A stretch of DNA of 64,000 nucleotides, taken from Trichomonas vaginalis G3. Its lineage: Eukaryota; Parabasalia; Trichomonadida; Trichomonadidae. The stretch is from NCBI RefSeq assembly GCF_026262505.1, contig NC_067206.1, forward strand, positions 26,985,896 through 27,049,895. The letters run 5' to 3'. Under the pieces are notes generated by a model, which was not told the DNA's origin, made no database searches, and worked only from the letters and a program-made list of their open reading frames with translations. Positions 40,622-50,266 of this stretch are shown here, in pieces. Position numbers and translations under genes: made by a program. How positions within the stretch are numbered: the first letter of the stretch is position 1; every line of letters begins with the position of its first letter.

Positions 40622-41794
40622 TTATTTGGGATGACGCTCAAATTTTCGGGGAGCTGATTTAGACTTTTTATTTGCTTGAACAGGCTCTTTCACAGTAACT
40701 GGCTTTTCTAATTCAACCGTAAGAATTTCATCGTTGATTTGAAATCCGTCTTTGAGTTCAACTGCCCTAATAGCATCATCTCTCGAATAGAATTGAATTC
40801 TAACAGATCTTGGAGTATAATCTTCAGGTGAGAACATTAATCCTTCAATTGGAGCAATATCTGCAAACCATTGACATACGGTTTCTTTTGTAGCATCATC
40901 TGGTATGGGATACGCCATTATTAAATTATCTACATTAATTTGGTGTATTCGTGATTTTTCATCCAAATCTTCCTGTGCTTGTTCAAATTCTTCTTTTTGA
41001 TCTATTTGGAGTTGTTTATAACTCTTCTTAAGTTCTTTATATCTTTTCTTTTTCTCCTTTAAACTAGATAAAAATCCTTGTATTAAAGGAGAATTTTCAA
41101 CCTCATCATCATTATCGGCACCCAGAGTTTGGCATTCTGTTTTCAAATTATTGTATTTTGCGACCATTTTATTGAGTGCTTTTTGATATTCTTCAATAAT
41201 CTGCTGTTGCTGATTAACTTGTAGGTATTCATCTGAGATTTTAAACCTTTCAATTTCAAACATAATTTCTGATATACGGTTCTGCTGTTCTCGAACTTCT
41301 TTCGAAAAATTATTGGATTCAATCCTCATCTTCATGACATCATTATTAAATTCAATAATCTTTTTGTCAGAGTATAGTATTGTGTAATAATTAATCTTAT
41401 CCATGTTTTCATCGTATTGATTTTGTAATTTTGCTATTTCTTCTTTTTTCTTTCTTTCGTCATAGATTTGATTTGCGGATTCGCCAGGAATAAATTGATG
41501 TGCGAAAGCTATTTCCGATTTTTCAAGTTTGGCAATTTTTTCTTGCAATTCCTTTACTCTTTGATTATCATCTCTAACAGCAATTTTCAAACGACATATA
41601 TCTCTTTTAACCTGGTAGTATTCTGATAATATGGATTCCTTTTTGTTTTCTTGACGTGTGCCAGGCCTGAAAAATAGTAAATCTGCGTTATTTTCATCAT
41701 TTTTATGATATATAGATCTATTTCCGAGGGTAGGAGTGTCTCTTTGCCTAAGTCGACTGTTGTTCCGACGAACTCGGCATTTCCGACCTCTCAT
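40622..41794 (-). CDS. Coiled-coil protein with C-terminal RRM-like domain
   Basis: I prefer the ATG at 41794 (MRGRKCRVRRNN), giving 390 aa; an upstream ATG at 41839 is also in frame. A basic N-terminus is followed by a long coiled coil (about residues 55-290, for example VKELQEKIAKLEKSE and LKEKKKRYKELKKSYKQLQ). A C-terminal domain at about 290-370 reads NLIMAYPIPDDATKETVCQW then FADIAPIEGL..., SVRIQFYSRDDAIRAV and ILTVELEKP, which fits an RNA recognition motif (beta1, helix, beta3 with aromatic, helix, beta4). The tail is Lys-rich. RNA binding is inferred; the RNP motifs are weaker than in the RRM gene at 8876. Confidence 0.62.
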   Translation of the reverse strand: MRGRKCRVRRNNSRLRQRDTPTLGNRSIYHKNDENNADLLFFRPGTRQENKKESILSEYYQVKRDICRLKIAVRDDNQRVKELQEKIAKLEKSEIAFAHQFIPGESANQIYDERKKKEEIAKLQNQYDENMDKINYYTILYSDKKIIEFNNDVMKMRIESNNFSKEVREQQNRISEIMFEIERFKISDEYLQVNQQQQIIEEYQKALNKMVAKYNNLKTECQTLGADNDDEVENSPLIQGFLSSLKEKKKRYKELKKSYKQLQIDQKEEFEQAQEDLDEKSRIHQINVDNLIMAYPIPDDATKETVCQWFADIAPIEGLMFSPEDYTPRSVRIQFYSRDDAIRAVELKDGFQINDEILTVELEKPVTVKEPVQANKKSKSAPRKFERHPK

Positions 41795-42996
41795 TTTGCA
41801 AAAAAATCCCTTTCTTTTAGGGTTTGTTAAAAATATCAAAAATTAGCGTTTTGAAGACACCATGGTGTCTTATAATTTTCCCTTCCTTATTGGCGTGTAG
41901 AAATAAATGCGCCAATAGATTGAAGAAGAAGAATTGTTTTTCTCTTAATGAACTTTAATCCTTTTGATATAAGAATATTAAAAACATTAATATAATTTCG
42001 ATTTCGGAAATTAAATTTCCAAATTTTTTGTCGATTTCGGAAATAACAGGATCCCGCATCCAACACGCAACAACAAAACACAAAACACACTTTTTGGTTC
42101 TTTCATCGTTTTAATCGTAATTTATGTAATACATGATTTGGATAAATTTTACAAAAATAGAACCTATATTATATTCTTTTCAAAGATTCTTGCAAATCAT
42201 CAAAAATAATTGTATTTTAAAAAATGATCAAATTATCCTTTCATTATTTTAAACTTAAATTAGTTTTTATGATTGACTAAAGCAATCATATTTATTCATC
42301 ATTAAATAAACAAAAAAATAATATTTGAGAGTTATTTCAAAAAAAACACATTGAATTTATTAATTTGTCTCAATTTCAGTATTATAAATTTTTATAATTT
42401 CAATATTTTGAAATACACTTTTTAATATTTCAATATTTATGATATTTCAATGTATTAAGTGGTCTCAAATTGAGCTTCTCAAATATAAGTTGGCCTATTC
42501 AAATAATAAAATTAAATAATATTTAAAATAATAAATAAAAGTGATTGAGGTCATAGCAAAACGGCTGTTTCAGTCATTAATTCTTAAAAATAAAAAGGGT
42601 AAAAACTAAATACAATGGGTAAAATTCAATAGTGTCTGTGCTATCGTTCAATTTGAAGGTGTCTTTTGAAACCGCAAGACACATTGAATTTTTGAATAGT
42701 GTATTATGGTTTGACAGACACCAATGAAAAAAATAAAATGATATTTATTTTAAATATATAAGATCCTTATATAAAATATAAATATTTTATCGTTTTATTT
42801 TCTTGTTTTAGAAATGTTTTTTATTGAAAAATCAATCAAACTAACTCCAAAATAAAATTTTTGATTTAAAGACACTATGATGACACCAGGCAAATCTTCC
42901 AAGACACCTATCGTCGGGAATCTAACAACCCTACTTTCTTTGCTTTTGTGTATATTCAAAATTTTTAAACGTATGTGAAGACAGAATTCAGAGGAA
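41795..42996. other. 1.2-kb intergenic region rich in AAGACACC/GGTGTCTT motifs
   Basis: No supported gene. An 18-base perfect palindrome lies at 41854-41871. The half-site AAGACAC(C) or its complement recurs near 42658, 42676, 42716, 42869 and 42901. These could be the worn ends of a small inverted-repeat element or clustered binding sites. Confidence 0.45.
41854..41871. repeat. 18-bp perfect palindrome AAGACACCATGGTGTCTT
   Basis: Direct reading gives AAGACACC followed by its complement around ATG-G. The half-site recurs several times in the next kilobase. Confidence 0.7.
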
Positions 42997-43656
42997 ATGG
43001 ATCTCGAAGCAGTAGAGGCTTATATGGTCCAAAAAATGGGTTCGGATTCATCTGGACATGACTATTTTCACGCTTTGCGTGTCAGAAATACAGCACTTTC
43101 AATTGCTAAACATGAAAATTCTGCAGATATCGAAGTTGTCGTTTGCGCTGCGCTTCTTCATGATGTTCCTGATCCAAAAGTTTGCAAGTCCATTCCTGAG
43201 ACAAAACTTGAATGCAAGCAAGTTCTTGCCCGTTGTGGTATGGATGAAAAAAGAATTGAGCACGTAATGCATATTATTGAAACTTTAGGTTTCAAAGGTA
43301 ACATTGCAAAACGCGAAATGGATACATTGGAAGGAAAGATCGTCCAAGATGCAGATCGTCTTGATGCAATTGGCGCAATTGGTGTTGCAAGAGCTTTTGC
43401 TTTTGGAGGAGCTAATGAGAGATTAATGTGGGATCCATCAATTGCTCCGCAAACATATAAGAATGAAGCAGAATATCGATCTGCAAAATCTTCAACTTTG
43501 AATCATTTTGATGAAAAATTACTACTCATTAAAGACCTCATGCAAACTGAGAGCGGTAAGAAGGTTGCTGAATTAAGACACAAATATTTAGCTGATTTTA
43601 AGCAGAAATTCATCGATGAGTGGTATGGTAATGACATAAAGGAAGTTCTTGAGTAG
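42997..43656 (+). CDS. HD-domain phosphohydrolase (YedJ/YpgQ-like)
   Basis: The protein is 219 aa. The HD metal site is complete: an early His in SGHDYFHALRV (His21/His25), the HD pair His55-Asp56 in AALLHDV, and a late Asp in VQDADRLDAIGAIG (Asp118/Asp120). The block DADRLDAIGAIGVARAFAFG is characteristic of the bacterial YedJ/YpgQ group of small HD hydrolases, some of which act on nucleotides. In eukaryotes this type is patchy and in anaerobic protists often thought to come from bacteria by transfer. That origin is inference here; codon use is like the host's. No targeting signal. Cytosolic nucleotide or phosphate-ester hydrolysis is likely. Confidence 0.85.
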   Translation: MDLEAVEAYMVQKMGSDSSGHDYFHALRVRNTALSIAKHENSADIEVVVCAALLHDVPDPKVCKSIPETKLECKQVLARCGMDEKRIEHVMHIIETLGFKGNIAKREMDTLEGKIVQDADRLDAIGAIGVARAFAFGGANERLMWDPSIAPQTYKNEAEYRSAKSSTLNHFDEKLLLIKDLMQTESGKKVAELRHKYLADFKQKFIDEWYGNDIKEVLE

Positions 43657-44029
43657 AGAATTTTTCAATATTAGAGCAATAACATGTATAAGCCTAAATA
43701 AAATATATATTGATACGAATTTTAATCATTATTTATTCAAGTATCATCAAGTTTGTGTATCTAATTCCCAATTTATGCAATAAATTTAGTTGTTCATGAT
43801 CTGAATGATTGTACTATTCAAAAAATTGTACATTAGCTTTTCCGTATCGGATAAGAAATTCAATACAAATTGAGAGAGTTGACGTCTCAAATAAAAAACT
43901 GATTTCATAACTTTAGGTTACAAACCGATGAAATAAGAAAGCAAAAATATGTTTTTCTAGTTACCTTTTGCATGCTTTTATTTTCAAACCAAAACTATTA
44001 TTTTGGTTTCGTTCAAATAATTTTTTTTA
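43657..44029. other. Intergenic region upstream of the receptor gene
   Basis: AT-rich. It ends at the initiator-like TCACA at 44030. No gene seen. Confidence 0.4.
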
Positions 44030-44034
44030 TCACA
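44030..44034 (+). promoter_or_regulatory. Initiator (Inr), TCACA
   Basis: TCACA fits TCA(+1)Y(T/A), with the A at 44032, 11 bases before the ATG at 44043. This favours that start over the longer open frame that begins upstream without an ATG. Confidence 0.5.
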
Positions 44035-44042
44035 GAAGTTAT

Positions 44043-46826
44043 ATGTTTTTATCTTTCTTTACATACAGAAGCTTTGAAGCTTCTTTAAGAAGCACACCAA
44101 TAGAGCCATATAGATGCGGTGCTAATATTGATGGTTACCTTTACAATGTCTCTGAAATTGCTGCAAATAACAAAGTTTATACTTACTCCGATGAGGATGC
44201 AGATTATTACATGAGACTATGCGACGATTTAACACATGATCAACTTCCGAAAGGTATTACTATTCCATTTGGCGTTAATGGCATACGAATCGATAAGAAT
44301 ACTAAATTTGTAGAGCCAATCGCTTTTCACGACACACAAACATACGATTATGATAGTAGTCAAAATCCTAAAAATGGATTTATTATTAAAACATCAGCTC
44401 AAGCAACAAATCCATATTCAAAATACAAGTATTTCAACGTCGTTTTTGATTTCGTAAATGAGCCAATGGCTACTAATGATGATGTTGAGCCAACTATCAT
44501 GACAATTCCACAAGGAGACGCCCTCATTATTTCATTATATTTCATTACTCCACTTGCCATTCCAACAGAGGTTGATCCACCGCCGGATCCACCGCTTCCA
44601 CCAACATGCAAGTACATCTACGACTCAGAAAAGGTCTATCCATACGGTATTAACTTAAATCTCTACAAGATGAACTACGGAGCTCACGGCGTTCCAGCTC
44701 ATATCGACGGCGACCCAGATACACTCGTCCTCTACCAACCATGTGGCTTTTCTAACTGCCCAACCGATTTTAATTGCAGCGGTTACAAATCTTCAGCTGC
44801 CTGGGTTTGCCATCGCAATGGAACATGGTGCGAAGGCTTCTCCAATCCACGTGCTACCTTCAACAGGCTTTACGAAGATCCAGATGAAGGTTTCCGCATC
44901 AATTACATGCAACAAGACGATAACCACTTAACTGTCGACTTTACATGCGATTTCGAACTCCAAGAGAACGAGATCTGGATCGAAAAGGCCCAATTGGTCG
45001 ATGCTTCCACACTCAAAATCCGCGCAAGGACAAACGAGGCCTGTATGAAGCCATTGATCCAGCCATCACCAGAACAATGCGCAAAGACCCTCATGGATGC
45101 AGAAAACTACACAGTTAACGTAGATCTTACAAAATATAATATCAAAGGTGGTACAAAATTCGATGTTACCAACGCCGCATGGCCATTATCGCATCACCAT
45201 TGGATTGTCACTCAGCCATGTGGTCCACTTCCATGTCCAGGCGACATTTGCCCAGATTCAACCGCCGCAACCGTTTGGCTCTGCTGGGACGATGTCGATG
45301 GCCAAGTAACATGTGACGATTTCGGACTTTACAGGAAAATGGTCGATATCGAGCTCTACCACGGAACAACATTATCAAATGGCGTTGCTGCCAAATATGA
45401 AGGCACAAATTCATCAGCCACCGTCAGAATGATCTGTGATTGGAACTTGAAAGCCGGCGAAATCAAGTACAGACCAGAAGTTTTCTTTAATGACGAATTC
45501 AACACAGAAATCGCCATCACAGCTGCCACACGCGATGTTTGCATTGGCGAACCACCAGTTCCACAGCCGACACCACAGCCAACATCTCCACCAACTCCAG
45601 GCTGGGCTCCTCCGACACCTTCTCCAACAGTTTCTCCCAAACCGAAACAGGACACAAGTGTACAATTCGACATCTCCAACGCTTCCCACAACATCGCTTT
45701 CATGATTGACCAATTACTATTTGTCAGCGACGATGTCTACATCGATTGGAACGACCACACAGTTTCTGCCAAAGTTGTTTCAAGTCCATTCAATCCAGTA
45801 ATCTGTCCTCCATCTATGAATTGCAATGGACATCACGAGAGCGATTTCTGGCTGTGCTGGAGCGGAAACTGTTATCCAATGATGGACGCAAGGAAACAAG
45901 GTCTGAAACACAGAACAAGATCCGAATTTGACGGTGCAATTTTGTCAGCCAACGGTTATTACGATACGAATTTAGTTTTAGACATTTCCTGTGATGAAAG
46001 TCGAAAGAAGCCAATGGTTCACACTATCATTGAATACGACGGAACAAACAAATACACAGTTAGTCTTAATTGGGCAGAAGCATGTCCAGATGAAGGCGCA
46101 AGTGAACCAATTTTCCCTCCAAAGCCAAAACAACCAACACCGAAACCAGCGAACAAACCATATCCAATCAAAAATGAAGAGGAATCATTATGGTACGATT
46201 ACAGCAAGTTAAAGAGAGTTGACATGGAAATGAAGGTCTTTAAGTCCTTCAACTCTTTGGGAATGCAGAAAGTCCAGTTGATTTTCAATCCACAAGAAGT
46301 TGAAAATTGTCCTTCCGATGCAAATTGCGCAGGTGTTGAGAAATCAAGTTGCTGGAAGTGTTGGACAAACGAAACAGGAAAGTTCTGCATGTCTTACGCT
46401 GATACAAGATATAAGACTGAATCAATGTCTGATAACAGGATTTTGTACAAAGGTGGATATGCAAACTCTTCTGTTCTGTTCTATCCAACATGCGAAGAAA
46501 ATCTTTCGATTTCTGATTTAGTTTTATCTGATTTCAGTATCGAAACAGAGGATTATCAGTTGGATTTAGTTGGACATTCAAAGATGTTCTGCCCAGGAAA
46601 TAAGAAACCAACATCAGGAGGATTCATCTTCTTCTCTGTTTTGGTTCTTATTATTTCTCTATACTTCGTTGGTGGAGTTTTGTTCAACTTCACTGTGTTT
46701 GGACGCTTGGAACTCCCGAACGCAGAGTTCTGGAGCGATGTCCCTAAGTACACTAGAAACTTATTGTCTATCATCACTTGCAACAAAGTTAGAAATGATG
46801 CTGCTTCTTCTTATGATGCAATCTAA
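44043..46826 (+). CDS. Mannose-6-phosphate-receptor-like sorting receptor, 927 aa
   Basis: It starts at the ATG at 44043, 11 bases after an initiator; the first residues (MFLSFFTYRSFEAS) are a short, imperfect signal peptide. The ectodomain has an N-terminal module (to about 177) and then repeated Cys-rich modules of about 150 residues (188-340, 345-500, 537-690, 712-857), each with C-x-CP...C....WxCW/H....C....C spacing and separated by Pro linkers (PTPQPTSPPTPGW). This fits MRH/lectin-type repeats. A membrane segment at about 860-883 is followed by a 44-residue tail containing LELPNAEFWSDVPKYTRNLL, which resembles the conserved cytosolic stretch of MPR/MRL1 receptors, and ending in YDAI, a YxxPhi adaptor signal. 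Trichomonad MPR-like receptors are known to take part in lysosomal hydrolase sorting. Confidence 0.72.
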   Translation: MFLSFFTYRSFEASLRSTPIEPYRCGANIDGYLYNVSEIAANNKVYTYSDEDADYYMRLCDDLTHDQLPKGITIPFGVNGIRIDKNTKFVEPIAFHDTQTYDYDSSQNPKNGFIIKTSAQATNPYSKYKYFNVVFDFVNEPMATNDDVEPTIMTIPQGDALIISLYFITPLAIPTEVDPPPDPPLPPTCKYIYDSEKVYPYGINLNLYKMNYGAHGVPAHIDGDPDTLVLYQPCGFSNCPTDFNCSGYKSSAAWVCHRNGTWCEGFSNPRATFNRLYEDPDEGFRINYMQQDDNHLTVDFTCDFELQENEIWIEKAQLVDASTLKIRARTNEACMKPLIQPSPEQCAKTLMDAENYTVNVDLTKYNIKGGTKFDVTNAAWPLSHHHWIVTQPCGPLPCPGDICPDSTAATVWLCWDDVDGQVTCDDFGLYRKMVDIELYHGTTLSNGVAAKYEGTNSSATVRMICDWNLKAGEIKYRPEVFFNDEFNTEIAITAATRDVCIGEPPVPQPTPQPTSPPTPGWAPPTPSPTVSPKPKQDTSVQFDISNASHNIAFMIDQLLFVSDDVYIDWNDHTVSAKVVSSPFNPVICPPSMNCNGHHESDFWLCWSGNCYPMMDARKQGLKHRTRSEFDGAILSANGYYDTNLVLDISCDESRKKPMVHTIIEYDGTNKYTVSLNWAEACPDEGASEPIFPPKPKQPTPKPANKPYPIKNEEESLWYDYSKLKRVDMEMKVFKSFNSLGMQKVQLIFNPQEVENCPSDANCAGVEKSSCWKCWTNETGKFCMSYADTRYKTESMSDNRILYKGGYANSSVLFYPTCEENLSISDLVLSDFSIETEDYQLDLVGHSKMFCPGNKKPTSGGFIFFSVLVLIISLYFVGGVLFNFTVFGRLELPNAEFWSDVPKYTRNLLSIITCNKVRNDAASSYDAI

Positions 46827-47170
46827 ATCAATTTTAAATAAATATAACTTTTTTTTTATCAATTAAAATTTTTTTATTTTATTTTTATTTTTAAAGACTC
46901 CATTTGAATAACTTATTAAAGATTTATTTAATAATATGACATTGCATTCAATGACGTTGCTTAACTTTTAATGTTGCTTCACTTTTATTGCCAGAATTAA
47001 TGGGCGTAAGTGCACTTTTATAACGGTTTATTGGAAATTTCCTATAGAATATGGACTTGTGTATATAATTAGTAAATTCACACTAGATGAAATCAAACAT
47101 TACTTAAAAAAAAGTATTTTAGAGATCACAAAATTTTTATGTACATTGTATCTACAACAAAAAAATTAAT
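46827..47170. other. Spacer between convergent genes
   Basis: AT-rich 3' flanks of the receptor and CAP genes. Nothing recognisable. Confidence 0.45.
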
Positions 47171-48718
47171 TTAAACATCAACAGCTTCATCTGCAGCAGC
47201 ATCACCGGCGGCAGCAGCGCCACCTGCACCAATAACACCTTTGACAAATAAGATGGCAACAACAACACCAACAATAACTGCAACACCTAAGATAACACCG
47301 ATGCTGATTCCTGCCTTTTGACCCTTTGTCAAACCTGAACTCTGATTATCTCCATTATTATCTCCTTTTTGTGGATTGCTACTTTCTGGTGATGCAGTTG
47401 TTGTTGTGGTTGTGTTGTTTTTAGAATCTCCATTTCCATCTGTTGTTGGTGTGTTAGTATTTGTACTATTTGTTTCATTTCCATCTGTTGTTGATGTGTT
47501 AGTATTTGTACTATTTGTTTCATTTCCATCTGTTGTTGGTGTGTTAGTATTTGTACTATTTGTTTCATTTCCATCTGTTGTTGGTGTGTTAGTATTTGTA
47601 CTATTTTGGGTCTCGTTTTCTTCAGTATTTGTTGGTGAAGTTTCAATTTCAGGAGGATCTGGATATGTGTTTGGTTGTCTGCAATCAACAACTGTCGTGT
47701 TATATCTATATGTCTTTCCATTATTAGTGATTTCGAATGAGAATACTGTTCCTGGATATGGGAATATTTTTGCTAATTGTGTACCACTTGTTGCGAAGGA
47801 AGTTTCTTGGATTTTTTCTGTTGGAATGAAAATATATCCGGCATATGTACCTTGTGTGGCGTAGTTATTTTGAATAACAGATGAATAACCACCGGCAGTG
47901 AGTCGAGTTCCATTTCTATAAACTTTAATATCACTAAGTTGTGGATTAGTAATGTCCTTTGATTGGAAACTGAAGATTCTTGGAATCAAATAGTAAGGAA
48001 CAAATCCTGGTGGCGGAGCAGCAATGAATGGGAGTTCTTCGGTATTTTCAGTATCATATGTTATTCCCATTGTATAGAAATCAGATGCAGGCTGAGTTGT
48101 TGTATATTCAGTTCCACCAATTGTAGTAGTTGTTTGTTTACGATCACCATAGGCACTGCAAACAGTAGTTCCCTTCATCATTGGAGATAATATGATTTGT
48201 CGGTGCCCAAGAGTGACAGTACCTTCATTGTAAAGATTTACAATGCCATTAGCCAATTTTTTGTGTTGGAATGTAGCAAGGTTTGATTTTCCACAATAAG
48301 TTGCTGCATCGGGATTCTCTGCTGTGCATCTACCTTCGCCGCTGTGTCCAGATGCACCATTATTAGCAAAAGAAACAAAAGAACACTGACATGCCTTTGA
48401 TTCATCATCTGTGATGTATGTTTGATTCCTTTGATAACCAGTAAGCCAACGAATTCTATTAAAAATGTCAATCGAACGCGTTCTAATCCCTTCACTTACT
48501 TGTAAATTGTTTTTACACGATTCATTGTTGGCGTCGGATACATGTAAGCCTGAAACATCGATTCCATCAGTAGAATCATCTACTGAATAATCCCATGCAC
48601 TTTCCCATGGGAATAGAATCTTCTCGTAGTATTCATGGTTGGCGCATACAGTATCGAATTTGCGATTCTGAGTTTGAGGAAATTCAACAACTTCTGCAAT
48701 ACAGAAGAGAGAGAACAT
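47171..48718 (-). CDS. CAP/SCP-domain surface protein, single-pass
   Basis: It starts at the ATG at 48718 (MFSLFCIAEVVEF), which gives 515 aa with a short signal peptide; an upstream in-frame ATG lies beyond the initiator and is unlikely. The CAP (SCP/PR-1-like) domain spans about residues 60-200: FNRIRWLTGYQ, a Cys pair, SNLATFQHKKLANGIVNLY and the family's GHR block LGHRQIILSPMMKG. A beta-rich module follows, then a Thr/Asn stalk made of four 15-residue repeats. The membrane segment is at about 469-492, and the tail is short and Ala/Asp-rich. CAP proteins are secreted or surface factors in parasites. Many NxT/S sites suggest heavy glycosylation. Confidence 0.76.
   Translation of the reverse strand: MFSLFCIAEVVEFPQTQNRKFDTVCANHEYYEKILFPWESAWDYSVDDSTDGIDVSGLHVSDANNESCKNNLQVSEGIRTRSIDIFNRIRWLTGYQRNQTYITDDESKACQCSFVSFANNGASGHSGEGRCTAENPDAATYCGKSNLATFQHKKLANGIVNLYNEGTVTLGHRQIILSPMMKGTTVCSAYGDRKQTTTTIGGTEYTTTQPASDFYTMGITYDTENTEELPFIAAPPPGFVPYYLIPRIFSFQSKDITNPQLSDIKVYRNGTRLTAGGYSSVIQNNYATQGTYAGYIFIPTEKIQETSFATSGTQLAKIFPYPGTVFSFEITNNGKTYRYNTTVVDCRQPNTYPDPPEIETSPTNTEENETQNSTNTNTPTTDGNETNSTNTNTPTTDGNETNSTNTNTSTTDGNETNSTNTNTPTTDGNGDSKNNTTTTTTASPESSNPQKGDNNGDNQSSGLTKGQKAGISIGVILGVAVIVGVVVAILFVKGVIGAGGAAAAGDAAADEAVDV
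47424..47609 (-). repeat. 45-bp tandem repeat, about four copies, in the CAP protein stalk
   Basis: Each 45-base unit encodes NETNSTNTNTPTTDG. One copy has Ser for Pro. Near-identity at DNA level implies recent expansion or homogenisation, so copy number is likely to vary between strains. Confidence 0.9.
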
Positions 48719-48723
48719 AATGA
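48719..48723 (-). promoter_or_regulatory. Initiator (Inr), TCATT, almost abutting the ATG
   Basis: The minus strand reads TTTTTTCATTATG. The A of TCA at 48721 is only 3 bases from the ATG, giving a nearly leaderless mRNA. Confidence 0.5.
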
Positions 48724-49747
48724 AAAAATTGAACTCGATTTTTTGTGAATGCCTTTTGAATTTAATTATGAGAGATTCATAAAAGTTTTCAAAATTGAAT
48801 ACATTCACAAATATGAATAAAATTAACTATTACATGATCTAGTGAGATATTGTTATTGAACAATTTCTTCGATTAGCAAATTTTGCAAATTACCTCAGAC
48901 TTTTCAGAGGATTGAGTGGCAACAGAGGTAGGGCAACGATAGGTCAAAAAGGCTTCTCTGATAGATTTCCTTGCCTTTTGGATATGCTATAATATATAGC
49001 CTAGCATGATAGGATATGATGTCAAAAGTTAGAACATAACTTAGGATCCTGAGAAAAATGAAAAACAAAAATTACATAAAAAAAGAAAAATTTTATCTAA
49101 TTTGTTTTTTTGGACCGAATAAGTAATTTTATTGAATTTCAATACGACACATAGATTTTATTATTAGTAATAAATATAATGGTTTACTATTAACAAGGAA
49201 CCTAAACTAATGAAAATTTGATTTCAAATATTGTATATGATTATCATAGATTACCAAAATATATTGCTATTTATGAGGACATAATATTGATTATTAGTAA
49301 ATCGTATAAATTTAATAAATATACCATGAATATTGAATGAATTTCTTGATTCATAGGGGTAAAACGCGCTTTTATATGATTTAGACAGAGAATTTATGAG
49401 ATGTAAATAACACAATAAAGGTTTATATTGAATATTTTCTAAAAATAAATCGAAATTATAAAAAACAATACATTTATTCATTGAAACTACTTGGACAAAT
49501 ATGAAACAAGCATTCAGGCAATACTTTTGAGACTTCAACGCATCTGATAATTTTTATATAACTTCACCTCTTATGCTTAGAGTGGAGGTATTGAGATCGT
49601 ATAAGTATAGATGAGCTCACATTCAGATATGATGTGTGAACTTCTGTTTTCACTGCAATTTTGAATCAGAATAAACTCAAAACAAGAATAAAATGATATA
49701 CTCACTCTCTAAATGTGTTCGAGATTTAAAGTTGTATGAATAAAACG

Positions 49748-49795
49748 ATTCATCTTTCGAAGCCTCCATTTAATGAGAGACTTCGAAAGATGAAT
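49748..49795. other. 15-bp perfect inverted repeat (hairpin)
   Basis: ATTCATCTTTCGAAG at 49748-49762 pairs with CTTCGAAAGATGAAT at 49781-49795 across an 18-base spacer. The spacer TTTAATGAGAGA resembles the module near 14730. Confidence 0.7.
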
Positions 49796-50222
49796 GTATT
49801 CATGTAGATGAAATACTATATATGACCATGTGTGATACTAAAGATATCAAAATGTTCATTTTTAAGTGCAATAGAAGGGTTATCTCTCGTAAAATCTCAA
49901 TTTAAGGAAGATTTAGAAAGAACTCCTTTCCTAAGTAGATAGTGTGTGGTTTCTGTCTTTTGGTTGATCAGGAACTATGAAATTAAGTCGGACAGAAAGA
50001 AGTTCTTTCCAAAACAGACTCCAAATGAGTTGTTCGAAAAGAACTTCCTTCTGTATATGGATAATTGTAGTTACCGCACTGAAGTATGTGATTGTGATGA
50101 TGGAGTTCTCGATAAATCTAAAATCGGATTAAGATTAATTGAAAACTCAAGTAATTCTTTGAAATCTTGTGTTGTCTGGCACTATAATAACCAAAGAATG
50201 AGAATATTATGTTGAATGATGA

Positions 50223-50266
50223 GTACGTGTGCTCGGCATTCGCCGAGCGAATTGAGTTTAACGTAC
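50223..50266. other. GC-rich nested hairpin
   Basis: GCTCGGC-ATTC-GCCGAGC (50231-50248) is a perfect 7-bp stem with a 4-base loop. Outside it, GTACGT (50223-50228) pairs with ACGTAC (50261-50266). The GC-rich stem is unusual in this AT-rich desert and could be part of a small structured RNA or a relic of a mobile element end. Confidence 0.45.

Noticed and set aside
43968-44042. Upstream extension of the MPR-like receptor
   Set aside because: It would start at TTG, and its residues cross the initiator at 44030.
45208-46390. Long antisense frames under the receptor gene
   Set aside because: Shadows of the biased codon use of the real gene; no family resemblance.
49946-50215. 89-codon frame in the desert
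   Set aside because: It starts at GTG, with no initiator and no recognised family. It may be a decayed gene scrap, but the evidence is too thin.
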